From: Triangularia verruculosa
Taxonomy: Eukaryota > Ascomycota > Sordariomycetes > Sordariales > Podosporaceae
Direction of reading: 5' to 3'
Assembly (NCBI GenBank): GCA_033296885.1
Contig: MU863976.1
Location: forward strand, 62,001 to 126,000
Length of the DNA: 64,000 nucleotides
The notes beneath the pieces are model-generated. The model was not told the DNA's origin. It saw nothing but the letters and a program-made list of their open reading frames with translations, and did no database searches. The stretch's first letter is position 1, and every line of letters begins with the position of its first letter. The position numbers and the translations under genes were made by a program. Shown piece by piece: positions 20,248 through 32,079 of the stretch.

Positions 20248-23200
20248 ATGGCTTCCTCTCCGGGCAAGCCACAGGGCCCTCCACAGCCAGCCACAGAGAA
20301 ACCCTCTCTCTGTTTCTTGACGCTGCCAAACGAGGTCCAGAAAGAAATCATCCGCCACTGTTCCCAGGCCGATCTGATATGCTTTGCCCTCGTGTCGAAA
20401 CACTGTCGAGAACTCGCTGCCGCCCAGCTCTATCGCAATTTCCACATTGTCTTCCCAGATGAAGATGACCCCGAATACGACTCGCCCATAGACGGGCTTG
20501 CCGGCGGGCTCGACACCTTTGTGACCAGCGATTACAACTATGCCCAGCACCTCCGAGATTTGTCTCTGGATACCCTCAGCGCCGGCCACAAAGCCGAGAC
20601 GGCGTACAAGGCGTATCTTGCGAACCTCAGCTGCGGAAAGTTCATGAATACTTTACTGCTCCTGACGCTGCGCAAAGCCAGAGCTCTCGAGAGGTTCAGG
20701 TGTGTCCCCTTGCTTTGTTTCTGCCCAAACATCTGATACTGACAGTTTTCTCTGTAGGTGGAATATCCGTGTCGAACTGAGCCGTGCCCTCTACAAAGAA
20801 CTGCACAACATCAAAACACTTGCGCACCTTCATATTCGAATGCAAGATGGGCCGTCCATTTATGAGACACCTCCGCCTCTTCCATACAATGCGTCCACCT
20901 CCACATCAGCGTCACTGGGAGTTGCGTCTGTCCCGCCACCACCTCCCATCTCGACCCTTCCTCCACCTCCGCCCCCTTTTTCGACGATGCCTCCGCCCCC
21001 TTCTGGTTTCTATGTGCCTGTGACGGTCACTGTCAGTGCACCTCCGCCACCTCCACCTACAATGCCAAAGCCTCATCGACCGAAAGCTGTACGGAAAACA
21101 CCTCTTTCGAAGGAGCCGCCCACATTGTCCGGCTTCAGCAAATTGAAGAGTCTTGCCGTGTTGGAGATAGACTCGCTCGACATGGTTACAGAGATCAAAT
21201 CTTGTGTTCGAAACTCGTCTGCGACCCTGACTAAGCTTAAGCTTTCCTTCTCAGACAAGCTGGCTTCTCAAGCTAGAAAACCTGCTCCAGATGCGGATCC
21301 GGATGATTCAGATGTCGACGATGACATTCAGGGCACCCCAATTGCCAACTCTGGGTCAAGTATGGCCAATGATATGAGCGGTCCTGCCAGAGCTTTCCGA
21401 GCCATGGAGGAGAAAAAGGCACAGGAGTCCGTGCTTGGCAGAATCTTGGATGTTGAGGTTTATCTTGTCAAAAAAGCACCAAAGAAGCCAAAAGAGAAGG
21501 GCAAAGAAAAAGAAAAGGAGACCAAGCCGGAATCAAGCGGGGACAATAGCACGTCCGAGTTTGTCCAGGCCCTGAAGACCGTCATGACGAGAATAGTGAA
21601 GGAGCTGAACGATAACAGTGACCCTAGCGTGGTCAAGGCTACACAAATGAACATCCTCGAAACCTTTGAGGCTGCTGCGACGAAGTACATTGAGGATACG
21701 AAGAGTAAGATGCCAGAAAAGTCCAACGAGCCAACCACGAATGGGAGCTCGAGTGCATCAGCGAGTTCGTCAAAGGCAGATGAACCAGCACCTGCCGAGA
21801 GCTCAGGTACTTCCTCAACGGCACAGGCCTCTCCGGAGCCGATGAGCCTCTTCGGCGAAGGGACGGCAGGCAAGGCGAAGGAGACACAGAAAGAGAAGGA
21901 TGTAACCCCGGAGGATATCGACATTGAAGCACCCGAAGAAACACTCAATCTTGATGGTTCAGACGCCCCAGGCAAGGATGCCACCTCCAAAGAGCCCGCT
22001 ATCACACCGTCTGCCTCCAATGTGCCTTTAGCCACGCCTTCTACCAGCGCCAGCGTGATTTCAGCAGACGTTAACAAGGCCATAGTGAACCTCGCTGCGC
22101 AAAAGGCCAACTTTAAGACGTTGGCTGAGAAGGTCGATATCTTTGAGACTCAAGCTAAGGAATTGACGAAGGACATCGAGCGGATGCGTGCCAGCGATAC
22201 TCCGGTGGACGTTAGTCGTGTCGCCGAGGCCGAGAAGCAGATGTACACCATCAGCCAAAGCATTGCGGACATCCACAAGGAGCTCACGACGGTCGAAGCT
22301 GAGATCAACGATGCCGAGAAGCAGATCCCCCGGCCCTCATCGACCGCCCCAGCTGTGGACTCACTCGCGCTCAAGAACCAGCAGATGAATGACTATTTGC
22401 GGACCACACGAGGCCTGGCCCTTCAGACACTGGCCATCTATCTCATCCCAGTCAAAGCCTCGGTTCTCTACCGGGCCATTGACCTGCGAGTTCTGCGCCG
22501 CCTGACACTTTTGAACGTGGGGCCCCAAGCACCAATCTGGGCTCAGATGGCCAAGTTGAACAAGGAAGCTCCACTCCCTCTCCGCAAGATCTTTACCGAC
22601 AATGTCACCCCTGCGTTCTTGACGTTTGTTCACGAGCTACAGGAGGTGGACGAGTTGTTTATGCTCGAGCGGGACTTCAAGTACAAGCCCGAGTCCTTTG
22701 CCCCGCGGGCGCCAACAACAATCGAGCAGATTCGGAAGTTGGTGCTCAAGAAGCACATGCCCACGTTGAAGTACTTGATGATCAAGAACCTGGCGGATTC
22801 GAGCTGGGATTTGAACGAGAAGACGGTGTTGTTGCTGTGCAGGAAGGGGAGGTTGCTGGAGGAGTTGGCTGCTTGCATGAGCATTAGGACTATGGTTCGT
22901 TTCCCCCCTTTCCCTGCTATATTGACATTTTACTAACCCAAAATAGCATACATTTAACCAACGCCTTGCCGGCCTCGTCTCCCTCCGCGCATTGCACATT
23001 GCGCAGCTCCGCAACGAAGACACTTGCATCTGGGTCATGAGGGAGACGAAGAAGTTCCTGATTGACAATCTCTCGCACCACTCGCATTTGAAATTAGAGT
23101 GGATTTCGATTGATGACGACGACAGAGTGGAACGTCTGATTCGGGCGAGGGACTTGCCAAAGAGGAAAAAGGATGGCAGAGAAAAGAAGAAGGGGAAGAA

Positions 23201-23471
23201 GAAAGTGGTGCCGACGACGGGGATGGGAAGTACGAGTTTGGGGTTGATACTGCCGAGTATTGAGACGGGAGCAGCAGGGGAGGCGACGTCGTCGGCGTGG
23301 TTGGAGGCGATAGGGGGGAATGGGAGTAGTGATAGTGAGGATAGCGGAGATGACGGAGAAGAGGATGAGAGGTTCAGGGCGAGCAAGATTGAGACGGTGG
23401 GGGATATGAGGTTTTTTGACGTTTATGGGGTGAGGATTTTTGAGAAGGAGGTTGTTAGTGGGCGGCTTTGA
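20248..23471 (+). CDS. F-box protein with proline-rich and coiled-coil regions
   Basis: I assemble three exons (20248-20699, 20758-22894, 22947-23471) into 1037 residues. Near residues 22-70 an F-box-like helix set is visible, with FLTLPNEVQKEIIRHC followed by ICFALVSKHCRELA. This would let the protein serve as a substrate adaptor of an SCF ubiquitin ligase. After it come a proline-rich segment (many PPPPP runs, about 220-280), a Ser/Thr/Lys/Glu-rich low-complexity part, and a likely coiled coil near residues 600-690. A Leu-rich C-terminal region (LVSLRALHIAQL) resembles degenerate leucine-rich repeats. The second donor is GTTCGT, an unusual variant also found in uba1. No substrate can be named. 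Confidence 0.78.
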
Positions 23472-24290
23472 AGGTATAAGGGGGGAGAGGAGAAGTAATA
23501 ACGGGGGGAGATGGGTTTTGGTACATACAACGTATGGTTCGGTTAGAAAAGGTTAGTGAGCGGTGGTGCTTCAGCAAATGGGGAAAAAAAGCAAATGGGA
23601 AAAAAGGAAAGGAGTAGGTAGGAAGGACTAGGAATACCCCCCCCCCCCCCCAACCCTGACCGGAAGTTAGGTAGTTTTTGTTAGTTATGTTATTTATGTA
23701 TGTACAATTGGGAAATAACCTAAGAAGCAATATCATCGGTTATTGTATATACCTATTTATCAAGGAAAGAGCGAGGGGGTTCATCAACACAAGTCACATT
23801 GGCAATGAGAGAAAGAGCGCATTAGATCATAGATTTTGGCATTGGTCATCCAAAGGACAAGTCTTTCTCTTGGCTATCAAGAGCACTACATCCAATTATC
23901 CAGAACTTTTATCATCTCCTTTCGGGAAGGCCGTCATCATGACACAAATCTTCATGATATATTTCAAGCATGAGAAAACCAAGCAAAGGCATGTATAATG
24001 ATGTATGCAGCCAAGTACCTTAGCAAACGAGAAAAAAAAATAGGATTTACTTTCCATTTCGCAACAAACCCCCTCCATCCCAGGTATCATGGTACATTAC
24101 TACAGGGCGCACATTTCACTTGCCCATGAAATACAATCAATCAAAAAAAAAAAAAAAAAAAAGCCAACCCATCCAGAAACCCCCACATTCGCGCCAGTCC
24201 GACTTGCACTTTTTTTGCCACCTCCCCCCTCCCATCCCCATCCCCATCCAAAGTCCACATTTTCCTAATACTGTGGTCCAAAAAAACCGT
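23472..24290. other. Convergent 3' intergenic region (F-box / leu1)
   Basis: This contains two 3' untranslated regions. It has an uninterrupted C-tract of about 15 near 23637-23651 and an A-tract of about 19 near 24143-24161. No coding exon is seen. Confidence 0.5.
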
Positions 24291-26744
24291 TTACCACTCA
24301 AGCGGTTCAGTCTTTGTCTCCCCCCTATTCGTCTTCGGCACTGGCACCGCCTTGGCAGCCAGCTTGCCGCCCTGTCCCTTCCTCTTCAGGTACGCCCTGC
24401 CGTCCAGCCACGGCGTCTCGAGCGTCATCTTCTTCTCAAACTCGGAGATCTTATCCTCGAGCTGCATGGTAAGGCCAATGTCGTCGAACCCGTTGACCAG
24501 GCAGTGCTTCCTGAACTCCTCCACCTCAAAGCCGCAGATGGCGTTGCCGTCCTGGTCCTTGATGAGCTGGTTGGGGAGATCAATCTCAATCTCACGGCCG
24601 GCGGCCGCCTCGGCGTGGACCTTGTCGAGGTCGTCCTTGTTCTTGATGGCGATGGGGAGCATGCCGTTCTTGAACGAGTTGTTGAAAAAGATGTCGGCGA
24701 ACGACGGGGCAATCACGCTCTTGACGCCAAAGTCGTTCAGAGCCCAGGGGGCGTGCTCACGGGAGGAGCCGCAGCCAAAGTTGCCACCAGTGCAGACGAT
24801 GATCTTGGCCCGGCGGTATGGCTCCTGGTTGAGGACGAAGTCGGGGTTCTCAGTGTTGGCATCAATATAGCGCCACTCGTAGAAGAGGGCCTTGCCGAGA
24901 CCAGTGCGCTTGATGGTCTTCAGGAACTGCTTGGGGATAATGGCGTCGGTGTCAATGTTGGCCTTATCCATTGGGGCAGCGATACCCTTGAGGACGGTGA
25001 ACTTGGGGAGACCGGTGCTGCCAGTCTTGGGAACAGAAGTGTTGACCTGAGGAGATGAATCCTCGGGCTGGTCAGCGAGAGCCTCCTTCTCATGGTCATC
25101 GGTCTCGATGCGCTCATCAGCATGTGCCTTGCCAACGGTGGTCTCGGGGCCGACAGCGGCCTCAATATGAGGGCTGCCCTTGTACTCAGCGAGTTTTCTG
25201 ACATCAGCAAGCTTGCCGACGATGGCAGCAGCAGCCGCCATCACAGGAGACATGAGGTGGGTCCGGCCCTGAGCACCTTGACGGCCCTCAAAGTTGCGGT
25301 TGCTGGTGGAGGCACATCTCTCCTTGGGCGACAGAATGTCAGGGTTCATGCCCAGGCACATGCTGCAACCAGCCTCGCGCCACTCGAAGCCGGCATCGGT
25401 GAAAATCTTGTTGAGACCCTCAGCCTCGGCCTGCTCCTTGACGAGACCGGAGCCGGGCACAATCAAGGCCCGCTTGATGTTGGAAGCAACCTTCTTGCCC
25501 TTGACCACTGAGGCGGCGGCCCGGAGATCCTCGATTCTAGAGTTGGTGCATGAGCCGATGAAAATCTTGTCGACCACAATGTCCTCCATGGGAGTCCCTG
25601 CCGTGAGACCCATGTATTCAAGCATGCGGCGGCCCGCGGCCTTCTTGGCTTCGGTGGGGAAAGTCTCGGGATCGGGAACGCTGCCGGTAATGGGGACAAC
25701 GTCCTCAGGGCTGGTACCCCAAGTCACAGTAGGGGTGATGTCCTTTCCGTCGATATGGACATCAATGTCGTACTTGGCATCCGGGTCGGACTGCAGGGAC
25801 TTCCAATAGGCGACCGCCTTGTTCCACTCGTCAGACCCATAACTGGGGGCCAGCGGGCGGCCCTTGAGGTACTCGAAAGTGACCTCATCGGGAGCAACCA
25901 TGCCGGCTCTGGCGCCACCCTCGATGGCCATGTTGCAGATGGACATGCGAGCTTCCATGCTCAGGCTACGGATGACGGAACCGGCGAACTCAATGACCGA
26001 ACCGGTGCCACCAGCAGTGCCAATCTTGCCGATGATGTGCAGAACCACGTCCTTGGAGCTAACACCGGGGGACAGCTCACCGTCGACCAATATCCTCATA
26101 TTCTTGCTGCGCTTTGTGATAAGAGTCTGTGTAGCGAGGACGTGCTCGACTTCACTGGTGCCGATACCGAAGGCGAGGGCACCAAAGGCGCCGTGGGTCG
26201 AGGTGTGACTGTCACCGCACACAACGGTTGTGCCAGGCAGAGTAAAACCCTGCTCGGGCCCGATAACGTGGACAATGCCTTGTCTCTTGTCACTGAGACC
26301 AAAGTATGTGACGCCGAACTTCCTGACATTCTCCTCGAGGGTCACGCATTGTGTCCGAGAGTCGTCCTCCTGAATGAAGCTGGCGATGTCTTTGAGGGTT
26401 TTTCTCGACGTTGTCGGGACATTCTGGGGAACCAACTGTCAATGGCTGCGAGATTGTGGTTTCAATATCGTTGGAAACTTACGTGGTCAGTGGTGGCAAG
26501 AGTGCAGTCTGGTCTCCGGACCTTGCGGCCGGCCTTTTCCAAGCCTTCGAAAGCTTGCTGTTGACAGTGTTAGGTTCGATGCTTGCCTTGACGATCTGTT
26601 TCAATGACATACTGGAGAGGTGACCTCGTGCACGAGATGGCGGTCGATGTACAGAAGAATGGTACCATCAAGCTTCTCGTCGACAATGTGGGCCTGGAAG
26701 ACCTTGTCGTAGAGGGTTTGTGGTGTTCGCTCGGCAACCGGCAT
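24291..26744 (-). CDS. leu1: 3-isopropylmalate dehydratase Leu1
   Basis: This enzyme interconverts 2- and 3-isopropylmalate in leucine biosynthesis. It is an aconitase-family monomer in fungi, fusing the large (LeuC) and small (LeuD) bacterial subunits. Three exons (26613-26744, 26483-26557, 24291-26423) join in frame to 779 residues. The N-terminus MPVAERTPQTLYDKVF is standard. Iron-sulfur ligands are visible in FIGSCTNSR and in CSMCLGMNPD. CGDSHTSTHGAFG is a conserved substrate-site block. The LeuD-like swivel domain shows NFGCGSSREHAPWAL. A linker rich in Asp, Glu and Ser joins the two halves. The third-exon acceptor is placed at CCCCAG so that residues DHNVPT are formed; a closer CAG would add four residues. 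Identity is certain. Confidence 0.97.
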
Positions 26745-28260
26745 CTTGATGTGATTTCGTATCCGTTCCCGTATAAGTGACCGAGAATTCCGCGACGTCT
26801 GATCTTTCACCTCCCGGGAGTTGTTTGCTTTTCCGCCGGTCTCGAATGTGCTTGTGCAAAGAAGCTAAGCAATGCTAGAGTGGGGGCGCAAGTTGTATGT
26901 TTGGCGTGTGATCCTGATATACAACTGCTTTTTTCCAGACAAGTTGTTGCCCGGTCTTTGTTGGATATTCTATTCCCTTCGAAAAGAGTATTCGGGTCAG
27001 GTATGTGTGGTGGAACAGGAGAGCAACAAGTGGTGTTGTGTGTTCCCTTCGGATGGAAAGCAAAAAGCAACAGATAAGAAGAGAGTGTGGCAAAAACCAA
27101 CAATCCCCAAAATTGTATCAAATTCCCTTCTGTGTTCTTCTTGTGAGAGGCAGCAGCACCCTTCAAACTTATAAGTCCCCCCCTCCACCCAAATCATGAC
27201 GGATCTGGGCACCTTGACAAGAGAAGCCGCGGCGGCCGATGATCGGAGAGCTGCAGCTTGCTCCGGTTCACGGAATGCGGGGTGGCCACTCCAATTTCTA
27301 AAGCTCCCTCCGCCATTGGTCCATCGCCCCCAGGGTGGCCTGTCTCCCCGCCCCAGCGGTGGGGTCCAGCAGCCTGAGCAGGCTGCGAGCGAACAAAGTT
27401 AGCGTACCGCCCGGGCCGGAATCGAAGGTTCGATGCCATCAATCCACCGTCCCGGCAGAGCTTCATCCACCATCTCTACGTAACGCCAACAGCTTCCATT
27501 CGACAGCCTCCCTCTCAACAAGAAAACTCTGTAAGTCATTCGACTCTTTCAGCTTCTAAATCATGAATGTGGTCCCTCACTCCCTCACCGTCTATCTACC
27601 TTCCAGATTTATCTGTCTCGGCCGGTCTGGATGGAAACACACATACATTGCGTCACTCATTCATCACGAAGGGGCGGTGACAAAACACCATCCAAACGTG
27701 GGTGTATACACAGACATCACGAGTCTCACCTCTCAATATCGTCATCAAGCCAGAAAAGGGGAATCTGCATATCCCTACAGCAAGATGGCTTGGCCGTCCT
27801 AACCTATCGCTTTACACGTGGACCTCAGGTAAGCACCTACCTAGCCGGCATCATCCCCCAGAAAGAATCCTTCCCATATCAACCAACCGGATCTCATTGA
27901 ACGGGGCCACGGACAACCCCCTTCCCCCATCAGCAACCAATATCCCGAAGTCCCCAGCAAAGTCCAGCAAAGCCCATCTCAGAAAGGAATGCCAAATGCC
28001 GACCCCCATCATTCCTCTTACCCCATCTCCCACAACTCCTCCTTGTCAGGCTGCAACCTCGCCGTGTAACCCACTCACTCTCCCTTCGTTTGGCAACACA
28101 CATCTGCTCATCATCAGTCCATCACCTCAAAGAAACGAGTGTTCTGTGTTCGATATCGCTACTTTATATCGACTATCTCTGTGTGCTCTGTACTACAACA
28201 AGTACCAATACCGTTTCACCTCCCAAAAAACTCCAATCTTATCAACCCGTAGCTCCTCAC
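26745..28260. other. leu1 upstream region and 3' end of neighbouring gene
   Basis: The right part holds the 3' untranslated region of the 28261-31140 gene and the left part the leu1 promoter. A GC-rich patch near 27219-27240 and another near 27400-27425 (CCCGGGCCGG) could hold zinc-cluster factor sites. I see no exact Leu3-type CCG-N4-CGG pair that I would trust. The plus-strand frames at 27563-28362 lack domains and good splice sites. Confidence 0.4.
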
Positions 28261-31140
28261 TCAAACTGGAATACCAGCTACAACAGCCAATCCCTTGCCC
28301 ACCGCCTTAACCAGTCTCACAAACCAAACGAACCCCCTGACCAACCACATCCCCGCCGATAATCCCCCAAATAGGAACACCACCGCACTTACACCTACCC
28401 CACAATCTTCCCATGTCGATTCCGCCAGCTGAAACCGTTTCCTCAGCTCCGATTCAGCTTCAAAAACTGGCCGCACCATACGCCAGTAGGCTGCCACCAG
28501 GCGGGCAATCATGCCCAGCACCACAATGAACCAGCTCACCACCTCTCTGCACACATCACCAACCTTCAGGGAGCCCATGAATCCGACGCTGACACCTTTG
28601 CCGTCACCCCCCTCTTTCGTGACCGTTTGCTGTTGGCCGTTCCCCGCTAGCGTCTCCAAAGGGGCTAGATCTCGGCTATGGTCAGCATCCCGGCCACCCT
28701 CCGGCTCCGCCGCGGCCTTGGCCTTCGCTTCCGCCCCACGGGGAAGTCGCCGATCCGACATCGTTGTTCGTTTAAGCCATGCCGACGCCGACACCGGAAC
28801 CGGCACGGTCCGCGTCCGGTCACAAGACGTCGGCTCCTTTTTCGGTAACGGCTGTGGCTCCGTCTTCAGCTCTGGCTGGTCTAGAATGAGATGAGTGAAT
28901 GCTGTTCTTGCTGCTCCGCGTGCGATGGCCTGATCCAGCTCCCCGTCTACTAACTGAGCCGGTGGCTGATGATGTGGATGATGTCGGACGATAGAGGTGA
29001 ACTTTGGCGACGATGGGCTTGGAGTGTGCATGTTGGCAATGCCGGCGTCTTCCTCGCGATTCTCCTTTCTCATTGTCTTGCGCATCTCCTTGGGGCGCAA
29101 CTGATCGTCTGTTTCCGTTGTGGTGTCCTGAGGTTTGATGCCGCCGGCTTCCTCGGCTGTCGTCTCTGTGTCTGGTGTCAACAACGTAGAAGCGATCTCT
29201 TGTTCTGGTTCTGGTGGTGATGGCAGTAGGTCCCGGGCACTCGGGAGCACTGCCACCTCCAGCTCTGTGATGACTGTCGTTGTAGCTGTTGTCTTGAGAG
29301 TGCCGTCTTCGACACTCCGCGAGCTGTTCGGTTGCGTGGTGAGAGGGGAAGCAACTGCTTCCGAATAAGCGCTGCTGGGTGTTGGGGTCAGAGACATTGG
29401 TGATGTGGGAGTCGAATCTTCCATAATCATTGACATCACTGACCGAGGGCCGTCTCTCCACCCGTCGTCGGCTGGCTCGTCGCATGGACGGCCATCCACG
29501 AGTAGGGGAGGCTGATCGTGTCCGAAGCCAGTAGTGGTGATGATGGGTGTGTAGGCAGATTGGGGTTCCTGGTCGTCGTTCTTGCTGCTCACTCCCTCTT
29601 CGGGCGGCATCCCCCAAAGCTCCATGGCCGTGGCGTGAGCTTGGTTGCTCTCGTCGAGGCAGCTCAGATCTTCTATCAGCCTGGTCGCCCATAAATCCGC
29701 CGGGTTCACGTTTTCCAGCTCTAGGGACTTGCTACTTGTGATCCTTGGAGGGATCCTGCTCCCCGGTAGACTGTAACGGAGCCAACGTTGTTTGAAGCTG
29801 TGGCCCCGGCTTTGTTGCTCCTCCAATAGGCCGTCGGCTGATTTGTTTGTATCCGGCCGGCCTGAGGACACACGACGAGGGACCATTGGCGGAAGGCTGA
29901 ACCGAAGTGACCTTGGTCTCGGGAGTGCATGCGACTTTGGCTTTGATGCCTCTGTTTTCTCTTCGACGCTCTTGTGTGTCTGATGTCGGTGTGGAGTCGA
30001 GGTGACGGGCTGGTTGATGTCTTCCTCTTGAAGGGCGAGACGGCTTGGTCGAGCCACCAACGCCGTCGGCGCCATCCCTAAAAAAGGACCTCGAGATGGA
30101 CCAACACTGATAGGAGTTCTGTGAATCGTGGTTGCCTCGCTGTCTGAAGTATCAGGCGACATAAAACTCCTCTGTGATTGTGGTATAGGACTCAGGTCTG
30201 GCTCGGCCACATAAGACCAGGCTTCTCCCTCTTTCCGCCACACAACATTTCCACCATGTTGATTCAACACTGTTCTGACTGCCTCCTTTCTTCGCTCTGC
30301 CTTTTTGTGCTCCTTTTTGACCTGAGCCTCGGCTTTGGCAGCAACATACGCCTCGCGCGCATCCTGTGCTGTGTGGGCGAGTGTTGCTAGGTGGGAGTCG
30401 GTTGGAGATGAGAGGGACACTGTTGCATCTTCAGAACTGGTGGTAGGAGTGATGACATCCATCACGCCAGTGTGAGGGTTGATACTAGTGACCCCAAGGA
30501 AATCTCCGCTTTGCTTGAGGGTCCGCCGTTGCTGCCGGAGTTCTTGCTTTGCGAGGAACATCTCCCGGGTGTCGGCTGTGGGCTGTGTAGGTCGAAGTGT
30601 CGGAATATTGCTCCTCTTTGCTGTTGAGTTGACAGCAGGTGCCCAGTCCCGCGCTTCAACTTGGACATGTGGAGGGTTACTCTTATTCAAACCCGATGTG
30701 TTGATTGTCAGCCTCGGCAGCGATGATGTACGTTGTTTGCCGGGAGTCGTTCGGGTGCTCTCCGTTCGACGAGGGATGGGTATGGGCATATTCCAACGAC
30801 TGGCGGGAATGACATCGGAGCCATCTGGACCTGTACTCTGAACATTGCTTGTGGCCCGGATGGGTATGCTACTCCCTTTCTGCGCCTCTGTCGAAGACGT
30901 AGAGTTGCTCTTGTGTCGAACGGTTCCACCCTTCTCCGGGCGCTTGCTTGGGCGAAGTTTGTTGAAGAAGCTTGACATCGATGTGGTGATGTTTCTTCTG
31001 TTAGCAGGCGGAGAAGGTCCATCTGAATGTCTGGGAGGCACAGGCTTGACATCTTCTTGACGATTGTTCCGGTCGTCCAGCACCCGAAACGCGGAGGGGG
31101 ACGGTGCCTGGGTTCGTCCCTGGCGCAAGGCGGCAGACAT
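28261..31140 (-). CDS. Unidentified large protein with C-terminal membrane segments
   Basis: The single-exon frame encodes 959 residues from the ATG at 31138-31140. I do not recognise a domain. Most of the chain is Ser/Pro/Thr-rich and disordered. A charged segment near residues 190-320 (MFLAKQELRQQRRTLKQ and KKEHKKAERRKEAVRTVL) looks helical. The last 100 residues differ sharply, with two hydrophobic stretches near 867-885 (WFIVVLGMIARLVAAYW) and 914-940 (VSAVVFLFGGLSAGMWLV). These suggest a tail-anchored or hairpin membrane protein with a large cytosolic region. A basic stretch RPSKRPEKGG lies near residue 70. The long open frame with consistent codon use makes it a real gene; function is unknown. 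Confidence 0.7.
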   Translation of the reverse strand: MSAALRQGRTQAPSPSAFRVLDDRNNRQEDVKPVPPRHSDGPSPPANRRNITTSMSSFFNKLRPSKRPEKGGTVRHKSNSTSSTEAQKGSSIPIRATSNVQSTGPDGSDVIPASRWNMPIPIPRRTESTRTTPGKQRTSSLPRLTINTSGLNKSNPPHVQVEARDWAPAVNSTAKRSNIPTLRPTQPTADTREMFLAKQELRQQRRTLKQSGDFLGVTSINPHTGVMDVITPTTSSEDATVSLSSPTDSHLATLAHTAQDAREAYVAAKAEAQVKKEHKKAERRKEAVRTVLNQHGGNVVWRKEGEAWSYVAEPDLSPIPQSQRSFMSPDTSDSEATTIHRTPISVGPSRGPFLGMAPTALVARPSRLALQEEDINQPVTSTPHRHQTHKSVEEKTEASKPKSHALPRPRSLRFSLPPMVPRRVSSGRPDTNKSADGLLEEQQSRGHSFKQRWLRYSLPGSRIPPRITSSKSLELENVNPADLWATRLIEDLSCLDESNQAHATAMELWGMPPEEGVSSKNDDQEPQSAYTPIITTTGFGHDQPPLLVDGRPCDEPADDGWRDGPRSVMSMIMEDSTPTSPMSLTPTPSSAYSEAVASPLTTQPNSSRSVEDGTLKTTATTTVITELEVAVLPSARDLLPSPPEPEQEIASTLLTPDTETTAEEAGGIKPQDTTTETDDQLRPKEMRKTMRKENREEDAGIANMHTPSPSSPKFTSIVRHHPHHQPPAQLVDGELDQAIARGAARTAFTHLILDQPELKTEPQPLPKKEPTSCDRTRTVPVPVSASAWLKRTTMSDRRLPRGAEAKAKAAAEPEGGRDADHSRDLAPLETLAGNGQQQTVTKEGGDGKGVSVGFMGSLKVGDVCREVVSWFIVVLGMIARLVAAYWRMVRPVFEAESELRKRFQLAESTWEDCGVGVSAVVFLFGGLSAGMWLVRGFVWFVRLVKAVGKGLAVVAGIPV

Positions 31141-32079
31141 GTTGAATTCCGGGCAACAGCTTGCTCAAAGATAATGATGCTCTCTCCCCGAAATGTATTT
31201 CCTGGAGGTGCGGATTCAGAAGAGCACCGGCTCCAATGAGTCCGGTCTGTGGTAAGGTGAGGTTGAAAGGTTGAGTTTGTCGGCCGATCCGGCGGACAAC
31301 TCGCCGTGTGCTGAGCAGAACGCCATAGCCATGGCAAGAACAGATCACAGCCAGCAGGCAAGTGCCAGTTGAATACGGCTTGTCACTCTCGTCCCATCTT
31401 TCCAAGTCAACTTCCGTTTGCTTGTGCATGTCTCTTTCCCATCACAAACCAGCGTCGGGCCGGTGATGCCCTTCCTTCCTCCGGAACATGTCTCACCGCC
31501 CAAGCCCACCAGTAGTTTCCTTATCAGCTTCGATGATCGTCCTTGCGAAAGACATCTCTTGATCATGCTGAGAAGTCACACCCACATCCTCTTCATAACG
31601 GTGTCTTGAGGACGTGGAAAGATAAAATTACGGATGAGAACTGCTGCCAAGAGTGATGAAGGCTCATATGGTGTCAGAGTGTCAATCGCACCAGCTGGCT
31701 TACTGAGCCATCTCACCACAATGCAACGTACCTCATTAGAAGGGCAGTCTATCAGAAGATGGGATATATAGGCTGAGCGCATCCTAGTCCATGTTCCTTC
31801 AAATTTCTACCACGTAGAAGACCTGGAGCAGCAGTTTTAACGGACCAGGTAACTCGTGTAGTTCTACCTATGCAATTATGTACCATCCTGTATCTACGTA
31901 TACACACAGAAACATTACCCCTAGAGCATTCCCCCCTCTCTAGCTACTCATTCCATTTTTTCCCGACCGAGATCTACTTTTACCCAAATAGATCCCATGC
32001 AAGCCCAAAATTTCAGTCCCAAACGCCGGGGTAAGTCGATTTTTTATCCTCTCATTTCCATCATCCATAAACCCCATCA
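31141..32079. other. Upstream region of the 28261-31140 gene
   Basis: This is also the 3' side of the zinc-cluster gene. The segment from about 31800 to 32060 is AT-rich. No exon or RNA gene is evident. Confidence 0.45.

Noticed and set aside
27563..28362. Plus-strand frames of up to 202 codons upstream of leu1
   Set aside because: No domain, low-complexity text rich in Pro, Ser and His, and no good start or splice context.
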